From Bacterioplanes sp965233665 (lineage in GTDB: Bacteria; Pseudomonadota; Gammaproteobacteria; Pseudomonadales; Oceanobacteraceae), in assembly GCA_965233665.1 (NCBI GenBank), contig CBDDTG010000028.1, forward strand, positions 1 to 64,000: a stretch of 64,000 nucleotides of DNA, given 5' to 3'. The notes beneath the pieces are model-generated. The model made no database searches, was not told where the DNA came from, and saw only the letters and a program-made list of their open reading frames with translations. The position numbers and the translations under genes were made by a program. Shown one piece after another: positions 1 through 8,112 of the stretch (positions are counted from its first letter, which is position 1; each line of letters begins with the position of its first letter).

Positions 1-1
1 G

Positions 2-661
2 GCCGACAAAGCCGTCGTCATCTATTCCGGTGGAATGGATTCCTTCACTATTTTGAACAAAGCCAAACAGCAAGGACATGAGCTGTACGCCCTGACCTTT
101 GATTATGGTCAGAAACATAAGAAGGAAATTGAGTTTGCCAAACGTGTGTGCAGCGAGCTGGATGTTCACCACAAGATCATCGACATCACGGCGATCAACC
201 AATTGCTGCAAAGCTCGTCGCTGACGTCCGACAAAGACATTCCAGAAGGTCACTACGAAGATCAGAACATGAAGTCGACGGTCGTGCCGAACCGCAACAT
301 GATTCTGCTGTCTCTGGCCATTGGTTACGCCGTTGATATCGGTGCCAATAAAGTCTTTTACGGCGCCCACTCGGGTGACCACGCCATCTACCCCGACTGT
401 CGCCCAGAATTTGTCCTGGCCATGAACGACGTAGCGAAGCTGGCTAATTACGAGCCGGTCGATATCGTGACGCCCTATCTAAACAGCGACAAAATTGAAA
501 TATTAAAAGATGGCTTGGCCATGGGGTTGGACTATGGCAAATCTTGGACCTGCTACAACGGTCGTGAAAAAGCCTGTGGCAAGTGCGGTTCCTGTGTTGA
601 GCGTTTAGAGGCGTTTGAAAGGAATAACGCAACCGATCCACTGGCGTACGAGGCCAGTTAA
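2..661 (+). CDS. queC: QueC, 7-cyano-7-deazaguanine synthase (5' end cut by window)
   Basis: QueC converts 7-carboxy-7-deazaguanine to preQ0 using ATP and ammonia, on the queuosine pathway. The reading frame is open from base 2, and the first visible residues already contain the PP-loop SGGMDS at the N-terminus, so only a few residues lie outside the window. An ATG at 35 is inside the PP-loop and is not the true start. The C-terminal zinc site is visible as CYNGREKACGKCGSC, with four cysteines. The stop codon overlaps the queE ATG by one base (TAATG), so the two genes are almost certainly co-translated. Confidence 0.95.
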   Translation, partial: ADKAVVIYSGGMDSFTILNKAKQQGHELYALTFDYGQKHKKEIEFAKRVCSELDVHHKIIDITAINQLLQSSSLTSDKDIPEGHYEDQNMKSTVVPNRNMILLSLAIGYAVDIGANKVFYGAHSGDHAIYPDCRPEFVLAMNDVAKLANYEPVDIVTPYLNSDKIEILKDGLAMGLDYGKSWTCYNGREKACGKCGSCVERLEAFERNNATDPLAYEAS

Positions 662-1362
662 TGGCGGCTCAATATCGGATCAAAGAGATCTTTTATACCC
701 TGCAAGGAGAAGGTGCCCAGGCAGGGCGCCCTGCGGTCTTTTGCCGTTTTGCCAAGTGCAACTTATGGAACGGCCGCGAAAATGGCCGCGCCGCGGCAGT
801 CTGTAATTTTTGCGACACCGACTTTATTGGTACGGATGGCCACTTAGGTGGCGTCTACGATCTGGCGCAATTGGTCACGGTTATTCAACAACAGTGGCCA
901 GGCTCTACTGCGAATGGGCAAGCACAAGGCAAGCCTTATGTCGTTTGTACCGGTGGCGAGCCGGCACTGCAGTTGGATGACGAACTGGTTAGCGCGTTGC
1001 AGCGCGCTGGGTTTGAGGTGGCAATCGAAACCAACGGCACCTTGCCCTTGGCCAATGGCATCGATTGGGTTTGCTTAAGCCCTAAAGGCGAGTCAGAGCT
1101 GGTGGTCATCGAGTGCGATGAACTGAAGTTGGTGTACCCACAAGCCGATGCGCCACCCGAGCGCTTTGACCACATACAAGCAGATCACTATTATCTGCAG
1201 CCGATGGCCGACTACGAGCCGGTCGTCATCGCTTCAGACAAACTGCAAGGAGCGGTTGAAAGCCTGTCGGCCACCAACACTCACAAAACACTGCAGTACT
1301 GCCTCAAGCATCCGCGTTGGAAGCTCAGCCTCCAGACGCATAAAATGATTCGTATCGAGTGA
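661..1362 (+). CDS. queE: QueE, 7-carboxy-7-deazaguanine synthase (radical SAM)
   Basis: QueE makes the 7-deazaguanine ring from 6-carboxytetrahydropterin and supplies QueC, the gene just upstream. The N-terminal YTLQGEG is typical of the family. The cluster-binding cysteines are not the usual CxxxCxxC: the sequence shows C-x14-C-x2-C, running from CNLW to CNFCDTDF, a spacing known from a subset of QueE enzymes such as that of Burkholderia multivorans. The SAM-binding GGEP motif follows (TGGEPALQ). At 233 residues the length is normal. The gene ends one base before the stop of the convergent oxidoreductase, leaving no room for a terminator. Confidence 0.95.
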   Translation: MAAQYRIKEIFYTLQGEGAQAGRPAVFCRFAKCNLWNGRENGRAAAVCNFCDTDFIGTDGHLGGVYDLAQLVTVIQQQWPGSTANGQAQGKPYVVCTGGEPALQLDDELVSALQRAGFEVAIETNGTLPLANGIDWVCLSPKGESELVVIECDELKLVYPQADAPPERFDHIQADHYYLQPMADYEPVVIASDKLQGAVESLSATNTHKTLQYCLKHPRWKLSLQTHKMIRIE

Positions 1363-2328
1363 TCATACCGGCCAGATGAACGCCACTTTATGCTTCAGCT
1401 GGCCAGCCTCGTAACGGCGGTGCACATCTGCTACCTCAGCGGCAGAGCAAGTTTCTACATAAGGTGCGTGTATTTCTCCCTGCCCCAGCCAATCACTCAA
1501 CTGCTGCAAAAACTCGCCGTGCGCTGCCCTGCCTTTACCCGTTAGTAGCGGCAGCAGCATAAATACGGCGTGCAAGGTCAGCCCTTTAGCATGCGCCTGG
1601 GTAAGATCATAGGTATTGCGGGCGTTAATCGTGGCTACCTGGCCAGCAGGTGCCGCTGCTTGCAAGGCCACTTGTAAGCTGTCACCGCCGTGAGTATCCA
1701 ACACTTTATTGAATGCCACACCGAGCTGATCCGCTTGATCATGGGCGCATGCGTGAGCACCAAGAGACTGCAACGCCGCTCGGCGTTCATCTGTTCCAGC
1801 CGTCGCCGTGACCTGCGCGCCCTGAAGCAACGCCTGCTGCACCGCCATTTGCCCAACGCCACCGAACCCACCCAAAACCAAAAGCCGATCACCGGCTTGC
1901 AGTTGCAGGCGCTGCAGTGCCTCAAAGGCAGTAATCGCCACCAGTGGCATGACCGCCGCTTGCGCTGCGCTTAAACCAGCGGGAGCAACAGCCAGTAATT
2001 GAGCATCAGCCACCAGGTATTGGCACAGCGTGCCACTACTGCCTTTAACACCGCCGACACAACCATAAACCCGCTGTCCAATGTCAAACCGCTCGACACC
2101 CACCCCCAAAGCAACAACATCACCACAGACATCACAGCCTGTTACTTGATCATCCGCTGCAATCGGCGCTAAACCTGCGCGAATCTTGCAATCAATCGGA
2201 TTAAAGCCTGACGCCTGAACCTTAATGAGCACCTGACCAGGCCCAGGCTCGGGCATGGCTAACTGGGTCGCTTGCAATACCTCAGGTGCGCCAGTAGTGG
2301 GGAAAAACCAAGCATTATTGGCACTCAC
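1363..2328 (-). CDS. MDR-superfamily NAD(P)H-dependent oxidoreductase (quinone oxidoreductase-like)
   Basis: This 321-residue protein has the medium-chain dehydrogenase/reductase layout: an N-terminal GroES-like domain (PGPGQVLIKVQASGFNPIDCK near 30-45) and a Rossmann domain with the nucleotide loop LVLGGFGGVGQMAV near 150. A full set of structural zinc cysteines is not evident, which fits the zinc-independent quinone or enone reductase branch. The substrate cannot be read from sequence. The start is GTG, preceded by GGAGG with a 7-nt gap, and overlaps the stop of hdfR as GTGA, so it is translationally coupled to the regulator and likely under its control. Confidence 0.85.
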   Translation of the reverse strand: MSANNAWFFPTTGAPEVLQATQLAMPEPGPGQVLIKVQASGFNPIDCKIRAGLAPIAADDQVTGCDVCGDVVALGVGVERFDIGQRVYGCVGGVKGSSGTLCQYLVADAQLLAVAPAGLSAAQAAVMPLVAITAFEALQRLQLQAGDRLLVLGGFGGVGQMAVQQALLQGAQVTATAGTDERRAALQSLGAHACAHDQADQLGVAFNKVLDTHGGDSLQVALQAAAPAGQVATINARNTYDLTQAHAKGLTLHAVFMLLPLLTGKGRAAHGEFLQQLSDWLGQGEIHAPYVETCSAAEVADVHRRYEAGQLKHKVAFIWPV

Positions 2329-3176
2329 GCAGACACCTCCGGTTGTGATAGTTGCTGTAAAACATCGAGAATCAAAGGCTCGTCCTTACGACTTTGTAAG
2401 TAGCTGGCATAAACATGGCGAGTCATCACAGGTGCGTTGGCCACTCGATGCAGACTTCCTTGCTGCAGCCAGGGCTCTGCCAAACCAGCCGGCAAATATG
2501 CCGCGCCGCCTTCGCTGACGATACTATCCAGAGCAATGCGCCCGGTGTTGGTCGTGAGCACCGGAGCCGGCATATCTTTTAGCGCCTGAGCGTGCTGCAT
2601 GCGAAAGGAGGTTCCCCAGTCAACCCAAACATACCCAAGCTTCGCCGCCGCGGCCCAATCATCACACGGCTGCGACGCCACCATGTGCAGCGTCACATCC
2701 ATTACCACTTGCGACGCAAGCTCGTCCACTTTGGGAGCGTCAAATACCAGCGCCAGGTCCAAACTGCGCTCTAAGATTTGCCGAACTAAGGTGGTGCCAC
2801 TGTGTGCCAGAGCACTGACGGCGATGCCTGGTCGGCGCAGCAAGCTTGGCATGCGCGGCTGCAAAACCGCATCCCAAATATTGGGAGTCGCGCCAATGGC
2901 TAATTGGTAATGGCGGTCGGCCCCCAAAGACACCTCATGACGAATACGCTGCTCTAGCACAACGCTGCTCTCAGCCAAAGGCGTGAGTTTTTCGCCAGCG
3001 GGCGTTAATTGAATATTATTGCGATGGCGAGAAAATAACTCGACGCCCAAGGCACCTTCTAGCTGGCGAATGCGCGAGCTAACGGCCGATTGGGTCAAAT
3101 ACAAGTTCTCCGCTGCCCGGCCAAAATGCCGAGTACGGGCCACCTCTAAAAATGTTTTTAATAAATCAGTATCCAT
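2325..3176 (-). CDS. hdfR: LysR-type regulator, HdfR family
   Basis: A 283-residue LysR-type transcriptional regulator. The N-terminal winged helix-turn-helix (LLKTFLEVARTRHFGRAAE then LTQSAVSSRIRQLEG) and the RHRNNIQLTPAGEKL segment closely resemble E. coli HdfR, which represses flhDC and acts in gltBD control. The divergent neighbour is maoP (yifE), and hdfR/yifE are divergent neighbours in E. coli as well, which supports orthology. Since this organism uses FleQ rather than FlhDC, the targets here are probably different. The shared region 3177-3300 probably holds both promoters and its operator. It is coupled to the downstream oxidoreductase by a 4-base overlap. Confidence 0.85.
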   Translation of the reverse strand: MDTDLLKTFLEVARTRHFGRAAENLYLTQSAVSSRIRQLEGALGVELFSRHRNNIQLTPAGEKLTPLAESSVVLEQRIRHEVSLGADRHYQLAIGATPNIWDAVLQPRMPSLLRRPGIAVSALAHSGTTLVRQILERSLDLALVFDAPKVDELASQVVMDVTLHMVASQPCDDWAAAAKLGYVWVDWGTSFRMQHAQALKDMPAPVLTTNTGRIALDSIVSEGGAAYLPAGLAEPWLQQGSLHRVANAPVMTRHVYASYLQSRKDEPLILDVLQQLSQPEVSA

Positions 3177-3300
3177 GCCGGTTTTTTATGCAAAAACCTT
3201 ACTCGTGTCGATCAATTTTTTTTGTTTTACCGTTTTTTATTCCCTGACCATACTCCGCGCCATCACGCCAGCCATACTACCGCAGGAGGTCAGAAAGGCG

Positions 3301-3654
3301 ATGAACACAGCAACGACATTAGTTGAGTTTGCCAGCCGTAAACGTTTTTACGACGACACTAACTTCCCCCACGGATTTGCTCGTTCGGGTGACTTTACCC
3401 GCGAACAAGCAGATGTGTTGGAGCGCTTTGGCGTACGTTTATGCGAGCTAGGCGAAGGTGCCGAAGCCCAAAGTGAATCTGAACGACAGTTTCAGGCGGT
3501 TGTCAGAGGCGAACGTATGGCCCAGACTGCAATTGAAAAAGCTTGGCAACAATATCAACGGGCGCTGCAGCGCCGACAAGATTATTACCGCGCGCCAGGG
3601 CTGGCGAATGCCAGCGCAGGAAATGCGACCGCCATGGAGGACGATGACACTTGA
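3301..3654 (+). CDS. maoP: MaoP (YifE family, DUF413), macrodomain Ori organisation protein
   Basis: A small 117-residue DUF413 protein. The segments RKRFYDDTNFPHGFARSGDF and VVRGER match the E. coli YifE/MaoP pattern (YFDNKHYPRGFSRHGDF, CRGER). In E. coli MaoP acts with the cis site maoS to confine the Ori macrodomain. The start was taken at ATG 3301 because AGGAGGT lies at 3284-3290; the frame is open further upstream to 3019 but that part is not family-like and runs into the hdfR promoter. The next gene starts with TTG overlapping this stop. The intergenic region with hdfR is where a maoS-like site would be expected, but none can be recognised by eye. Confidence 0.88.
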   Translation: MNTATTLVEFASRKRFYDDTNFPHGFARSGDFTREQADVLERFGVRLCELGEGAEAQSESERQFQAVVRGERMAQTAIEKAWQQYQRALQRRQDYYRAPGLANASAGNATAMEDDDT

Positions 3655-4091
3655 GTAATGATCACACCAAGCCATTGCTGGGACATCTGGAGCATGTGGC
3701 CTTGCCAGAGTTGGACATTGTGTGTCGCGCCAAAGTCGATACCGGTGCCTGCAGCAGTAGCCTGCACGCCGATGACATCGAAGAGTTTGAGCGCGACGGC
3801 CAGCTGTGGGTACGCTTTCAAGTGCACTTTCACAATGAACTGGCTCGCATTGATCAACTGTGTGAATACCCAGTTCACGACCGCCGCCGAATTAAAAGCT
3901 CCAACGGTATTGGTAGCCAACGCTATGTGATTCGTCCCTGGTTGGTCATTGCCAACGTGCGCTTTCAGTCTGACGTAACACTCAGTCATCGCGGCAGCAT
4001 GAAGTACCCAGCCCTGATTGGGCGCAAAGCTCTACACCAGCGTTTTCTGGTGGATGTTTCAAGCCGCTACCTTGGAGATCAAACAGGATGA
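3651..4091 (+). CDS. rimB: RimB-like retropepsin-type protease (DUF785, 'ATP-dependent zinc protease' family)
   Basis: A 146-residue protein of the retropepsin-like family with the aspartate protease signature KVDTGACSSSLHA near 28-40. In pseudomonads this family (RimB) works with RimK and is proposed to process the poly-glutamate tail of ribosomal protein S6. The start is TTG at 3651, supported by GGAGG at 3636-3640 inside the end of maoP; the TTGA overlap couples it to maoP, and its own stop overlaps the rimK ATG by 4 bases. The order maoP-rimB-rimK therefore looks like one transcript. The TTG start could be missed or shortened by automatic callers. Confidence 0.85.
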   Translation: MSNDHTKPLLGHLEHVALPELDIVCRAKVDTGACSSSLHADDIEEFERDGQLWVRFQVHFHNELARIDQLCEYPVHDRRRIKSSNGIGSQRYVIRPWLVIANVRFQSDVTLSHRGSMKYPALIGRKALHQRFLVDVSSRYLGDQTG

Positions 4092-4993
4092 AGATCGGCG
4101 TTTTATCACGTAACAGCAAGCTCTACTCTACCCGTCGCCTGATCGAGGCCGCGGAAGCGCGGGGGCATGAAGTGCATGTACTGGACACTCTGCACTGTTA
4201 CATGAACATCAACAGTGACGAACCAGGCATTCACTACAAAGGCGAAGTGCTGGCTGGCTATGATGCTGTCATTCCACGAATCGGTGCATCCATTACCTTT
4301 TATGGCACTGCCGTTGTACGCCAGTTTGAAATGATGGGGGTTTATTCCTTGAACGAGTCTGTCGCCATCAGCCGCTCGCGCGACAAGTTGCGTTCTATGC
4401 AGTTAATGACACGCAAAGGACTGGGCATGCCCATTACCGGCTTTGCCCATAGCCCAGACGACATTCCAGATCTGATCAAAATGGTTGGCGGTGCGCCGCT
4501 GGTGATTAAGTTACTGGAAGGTACGCAAGGTATCGGTGTAGTGCTGGCAGAGACCCGCAAAGCAGCCGAAAGCGTGATTGAAGCGTTCCTTGGTATGAAA
4601 GCCAACATCATGGTGCAAGAGTTTATTAAAGAAGCCGGCGGTGCCGATATTCGCTGTTTAGTGGTGGGGGATCGCGTGGTCGCAGCGATGAAGCGACAAG
4701 CAGGCGAAGGCGAGTTTCGCTCGAATTTACACCGCGGTGGCACTGCTTCCTTGATCCGTATTACTCCCGAAGAACGTGCGACGGCGGTTAAAGCCGCGAA
4801 AACCATGGGGCTGAATGTGGCAGGTGTGGATATTCTGCGTTCTAACCGCGGACCTGTGGTGATGGAGGTGAACTCATCGCCTGGCATTCAAGGCATTGAA
4901 GAGTCCACCAATATTGATGTTGCTGGCAAAATTATTCAGTTTTTGGAGAAAAACGCCCGCGCTAATCGCACCCGTACACGTGGTCGGGGCTAG
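4088..4993 (+). CDS. rimK: RimK, ribosomal protein S6 alpha-L-glutamate ligase
   Basis: RimK is an ATP-grasp ligase that adds glutamates to the C-terminus of ribosomal protein S6. The 301-residue protein begins MKIGVLSRN and carries the substrate-domain motif PRIGASITFYGTAVVRQFE, the ATP-grasp lysine in PLVIKLLEGTQGIGV, and the metal-binding MEVNSSPGIQGIE near 260. Length and motifs are typical of the E. coli/Pseudomonas enzyme. It overlaps rimB upstream and, tail to tail, the transglutaminase-like gene by 4 bases. The C-terminus is basic (ANRTRTRGRG), possibly aiding ribosome binding. Confidence 0.95.
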   Translation: MKIGVLSRNSKLYSTRRLIEAAEARGHEVHVLDTLHCYMNINSDEPGIHYKGEVLAGYDAVIPRIGASITFYGTAVVRQFEMMGVYSLNESVAISRSRDKLRSMQLMTRKGLGMPITGFAHSPDDIPDLIKMVGGAPLVIKLLEGTQGIGVVLAETRKAAESVIEAFLGMKANIMVQEFIKEAGGADIRCLVVGDRVVAAMKRQAGEGEFRSNLHRGGTASLIRITPEERATAVKAAKTMGLNVAGVDILRSNRGPVVMEVNSSPGIQGIEESTNIDVAGKIIQFLEKNARANRTRTRGRG

Positions 4994-5682
4994 TAGTTCG
5001 ACGGCCGGTCTGAAGCGTCAGAGCGCTTCAGATCATGCTCCAAGGAGTGCTGGCTTAATCCACTCTCCACCGTTGCCATCAAATGCGGGTAAGCCTCAGC
5101 AACCGAGCGCACAATTAAGTCCACCGGCACATCGGCGAATGCACCGTGGTCTTTTAAATATTCCATCATGCTTTCACCTTCCCCGTTAAACGCCTGAAAC
5201 ACGGAATCATCGACACCGTTAAACGCCAGCGGCTCCACCCGCATCTTGGCGCACAAGGCCGCATTAAAGGCTGGCGTCGCTTTCACCCAACGCTCGTTGA
5301 GATACAGTTCAATGTAGCCGTGCATCACAAACACATCGCTGCGCAGAAACTCCAGTAGCTGCGGACTGGACAAATGGTTGCGCACATCCGCCAGCCCCAG
5401 TCGTGCAGGAATGCCATGCATGCGCGCCAGCGCCCCTAGCAGTACCGCTTTGGGAATACAGTAGGACTGCCCCTGCAGCAAGCAGTCGCTGGCGCGAAAG
5501 GTATGCGGCTGTGGCGAAAAAACATAGGGGTTGTAACGAATATCATCGCGCACGGCCAAATAGAGGCGTTGAGCGATGGCAATTGAGTCACGAACATTAT
5601 CCGTGATCAGCTCACGACCATAGGCTTGCACTTGAGGATGATCAAAATCAAAAAATTCGGTGGCGTTAAGATACGTCGTCAT
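4990..5682 (-). CDS. Transglutaminase-like cysteine peptidase family protein
   Basis: A cytoplasmic protein of about 230 residues with the transglutaminase-like core: the catalytic cysteine in QSYCIPKAVLLGALAR and the histidine in VMHGYIELYL, with a plausible downstream aspartate. No signal peptide is present. The family includes peptidases and amidases of unknown substrate; nothing here identifies one. Starts GTG 5688 and ATG 5682 are both possible with poor ribosome-binding sites; ATG is chosen. It overlaps rimK by 4 bases on the opposite strand, so transcription of the two genes converges. Confidence 0.75.
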   Translation of the reverse strand: MTTYLNATEFFDFDHPQVQAYGRELITDNVRDSIAIAQRLYLAVRDDIRYNPYVFSPQPHTFRASDCLLQGQSYCIPKAVLLGALARMHGIPARLGLADVRNHLSSPQLLEFLRSDVFVMHGYIELYLNERWVKATPAFNAALCAKMRVEPLAFNGVDDSVFQAFNGEGESMMEYLKDHGAFADVPVDLIVRSVAEAYPHLMATVESGLSQHSLEHDLKRSDASDRPSNY

Positions 5683-5825
5683 GTGCACGTTACTCTAGTG
5701 AATTACCCATAGAGTACGGCATCGAACTCCAGCGACAATGGCCTGAATGAACAGTCGGCCTAGCCAAAACGCTCACAAAATATTGTTCGGCAAAAACAAA
5801 TACACCCGAACATTCATCGTTTTCG

Positions 5826-5854
5826 TTTACAACGTAATCAGCCTTTCGTATGAT
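5826..5854 (+). promoter_or_regulatory. sigma70-type promoter of argF
   Basis: TTTACA (5826-5831), a 17-bp spacer, and TATGAT (5849-5854): one mismatch to consensus in each element with ideal spacing. The predicted start of transcription is near 5861, giving an argF leader of about 150 nt. Confidence 0.7.
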
Positions 5855-5860
5855 CCTGTG

Positions 5861-5885
5861 AACGGGCAGCCCTTCGCTGCCCGTT
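5861..5885 (+). promoter_or_regulatory. Perfect 10-bp stem-loop at the predicted 5' end of the argF mRNA
   Basis: AACGGGCAGC (5861-5870), loop CCTTC, GCTGCCCGTT (5876-5885), followed by TGTATTT. It has the form of a short intrinsic terminator but sits at +1 of the predicted argF transcript, where it cannot terminate anything useful. A 5'-protecting stem-loop is more likely. An alternative is that it ends a short RNA from an unseen upstream start. Confidence 0.5.
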
Positions 5886-6012
5886 TGTATTTAAGGATCC
5901 GCGCAACGATTGCGAGTCATGGGATGCGTGACCAAGCAACGCGCCAGTACCGACAGCGAACTGAGCAACGAGCAGATTGAGCCTGCTATCGATAATTAAG
6001 GAAGCGAGTACC

Positions 6013-6918
6013 GTGAGACACTTTCTAACCCTCCAGGACCTAACCCCGGATGAGTTGAATTGGGTGGTAAACCGTGCGATTGAGCTGAAGCGCTATCAGC
6101 GTCAGGGGCAGCTGCATGAGCCGTTGAAAAACCGAGTTCTAGGAATGATTTTTGAAAAATCGTCCACCCGCACACGAGTGTCTTTTGAAGCAGGCATGGC
6201 GCAGCTGGGTGGCAGTGCGATTTTCTTATCACCGCGGGATACTCAACTAGGACGCGGAGAGCCCATTGAAGACAGCGCCCGCGTGCTGTCACGCATGGTG
6301 GATGTGGTCATGATCCGCACCTTTGATCACGACACCGTCGAGCGCTTTGCCGCCTTCTCACAGGTGCCTGTGATCAATGCCCTCACCGACGATTTTCACC
6401 CCTGTCAGCTGCTTGCCGATATGCAAACCTTTGTTGAACAGCGCGGCAGCATCCAGGGTAAAACCGTTGCCTGGATCGGGGATGGCAACAATATGTGCCA
6501 CTCCTACATCAACGCCGCGCGGCAGTTTGATTTCCAGCTGCGCATTGCCACACCGGCCGGATTTGAACCCTCGGCATCGTTGCTGGAGGCCAACCGCGAT
6601 CGGGTCGAACTGGTCGCCACACCAGAGCAGGCCGCCAGCGGAGCACATTTGGTGGTAACCGATGTCTGGGCGTCGATGGGGCAGGAAGACGAACAGCAGC
6701 AGCGCCAACAGCAATTCTCAAACTATCAGGTTAATGAAGCATTGCTTGATCAAGCCAGCGACGATGTGGTGTTTATGCATTGCTTGCCAGCGCACCGCGG
6801 CGAGGAAGTAAATCATACCGTGCTGGACGACCCCAGAGCCGTAGTCTGGGAAGAAGCAGAAAATCGACTGCATGCCCAAAAAGCGTTGTTGGAGTTTTTG
6901 CTATCGCAAGAAGAATAG
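6013..6918 (+). CDS. argF: ArgF, ornithine carbamoyltransferase
   Basis: Catalyses ornithine + carbamoyl phosphate to citrulline in arginine biosynthesis. The 301-residue protein contains the carbamoyl-phosphate loop EKSSTRTRVSFE near 46-57, HPCQLLADMQT, and the ornithine-binding FMHCLPAHRGEE near 260. The GTG at 6013 is taken as start because AAGGAAG lies at 5998-6004, and homologues begin M-x-HFL at this point; an in-frame ATG at 5977 would add 12 unsupported residues. It closely follows Pseudomonas-type OTC (HPCQLLADMQTF, WIGDGNNMCHSY). It ends 9 bp from the convergent diguanylate cyclase with no terminator between. Confidence 0.94.
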   Translation: MRHFLTLQDLTPDELNWVVNRAIELKRYQRQGQLHEPLKNRVLGMIFEKSSTRTRVSFEAGMAQLGGSAIFLSPRDTQLGRGEPIEDSARVLSRMVDVVMIRTFDHDTVERFAAFSQVPVINALTDDFHPCQLLADMQTFVEQRGSIQGKTVAWIGDGNNMCHSYINAARQFDFQLRIATPAGFEPSASLLEANRDRVELVATPEQAASGAHLVVTDVWASMGQEDEQQQRQQQFSNYQVNEALLDQASDDVVFMHCLPAHRGEEVNHTVLDDPRAVVWEEAENRLHAQKALLEFLLSQEE

Positions 6919-6927
6919 AAAGAGGGC

Positions 6928-8028
6928 TTAGCTGGCGGCGCCGTTCGTCGCCGGCTCAGGCTCGCAGGCAATGCGATTACGGCCTTGGCGCTTGGCCTCA
7001 TACAGCAGACGGTCGGCTCGATTCAGCACGGCCTCTATCCCCTCGCCAACTCGGAAACGAGCGATGCCCATGGACACAGTGACCGGGATCTGCTGCTGTG
7101 AGAAACGCGTCTCCATGATGCTGGTTCGAATGCGCTCCATCGCGGCCCACGCCTTTGCCACCTCTACCCCGCTGAGCAGTAACACAAACTCTTCGCCGCC
7201 ATACCTAGCGGCCATGTCGGCCTCGCGCACACTGCGCTGCAAAACCAGAGACAGTTCGACCAAGACTTGATCACCAATGCTGTGACCATAGCGGTCGTTG
7301 ATCGATTTGAAATGATCGATATCCACAAACACAGCCACAAAACTCAAGCCCTCACGGTCGGCCAACGCCGCGTGTTTTTCCATCCCACGCAGAAGATAGC
7401 GACGGTTGTAAAGGCCGGTCAGTTCATCCGTAACAGCCAGCTCTTCGATGCGGCTTAATGCTTGGCGCAACTCACGGTTCTTATGCCGGTAGGCATCGCG
7501 TAAGTGGGTGAACTCACGCGCCACCACCACAAAACAGGACAGTGTCGCGGCAAATGCCAACCCCACCAACCACTCCAACTCTGGCTGCCAGAACGCACGA
7601 CTGGTGCCGTGCATGGCCACCAACACAGCGCCATAGCAGGCGATGGACACCAGGACAATGGCGAGAAAGCCACGCCAAGTCAGTTGGAACATGCCAAACG
7701 GCAGAACCGTGACATACCCAAGCACCAACAAGGGTCGCATTTGTGGCGCCAGCCACATGAACGACGTGATAAAACCGATGCTGAGCAGCATAAATGGGAT
7801 GGTCAGACTCGGGTCAGCGTAACGTTGCGTATACCCCGATGCGACCAGCAACAATAACAGGGCCTGCAACAACCAATAGCTGCCAACGTGCTGCCAGAGT
7901 TGTTGTTGGCTCAGTTGGGTAAGATCAAGGTAGTGGCCGACACACAACAGCAGGGTGAAAGCCATGGCCCAGCCTGCTGCGTACCAGTGGCGGCGCAAGA
8001 TATCGCGCTGCAATTGCTGCACTGTCAC
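6928..8028 (-). CDS. Membrane diguanylate cyclase (GGDEF domain)
   Basis: A 366-residue inner-membrane protein with about six hydrophobic segments in residues 15-180, a short coiled linker, then a GGDEF domain starting at AVTDELTGLYNRR near 195. The active-site loop is intact (RYGGEEFVLLL), and the product-inhibition I-site RxxD lies five residues before it (READMAARYGGEEF), so active, feedback-regulated c-di-GMP synthesis is expected. No recognised MASE domain could be named. The start is GTG with a weak ribosome-binding site. A good TATAAT exists on this strand at 8051-8056, but without a clear -35. Confidence 0.9.
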   Translation of the reverse strand: MTVQQLQRDILRRHWYAAGWAMAFTLLLCVGHYLDLTQLSQQQLWQHVGSYWLLQALLLLLVASGYTQRYADPSLTIPFMLLSIGFITSFMWLAPQMRPLLVLGYVTVLPFGMFQLTWRGFLAIVLVSIACYGAVLVAMHGTSRAFWQPELEWLVGLAFAATLSCFVVVAREFTHLRDAYRHKNRELRQALSRIEELAVTDELTGLYNRRYLLRGMEKHAALADREGLSFVAVFVDIDHFKSINDRYGHSIGDQVLVELSLVLQRSVREADMAARYGGEEFVLLLSGVEVAKAWAAMERIRTSIMETRFSQQQIPVTVSMGIARFRVGEGIEAVLNRADRLLYEAKRQGRNRIACEPEPATNGAAS

Positions 8029-8112
8029 CGTCCGTGATTATTTTTTGTCCATTATACTGAGGCTTGTCAGGCGCACTATGTCCATTTACGCAAAGACACT
8101 TACGCGCATTGG

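Larger units (their letters stand above)
5683..6012. other. Divergent intergenic region with argF leader
   Basis: About 330 bases between the divergent transglutaminase-like gene and argF. It contains one strong sigma70-type promoter for argF (5826-5854), a perfect 10-bp hairpin that would form the 5' end of that transcript (5861-5885), and a possible 26-codon ORF (ATG 5919 to TAA about 5999) that overlaps the argF ribosome-binding site. The small ORF has no good ribosome-binding site and only one arginine, so it is not a convincing arginine attenuator peptide. No clear ArgR box was recognised. Confidence 0.5.

Noticed and set aside
3019..3300. 94-codon upstream extension of maoP.
   Set aside because: It runs antisense through the start of hdfR and past a perfect Shine-Dalgarno at 3284-3290; MaoP similarity begins at 3301.
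5747..5980. 77-codon ORF in the argF leader.
   Set aside because: It spans the promoter and hairpin of argF, has no family similarity and no good ribosome-binding site.
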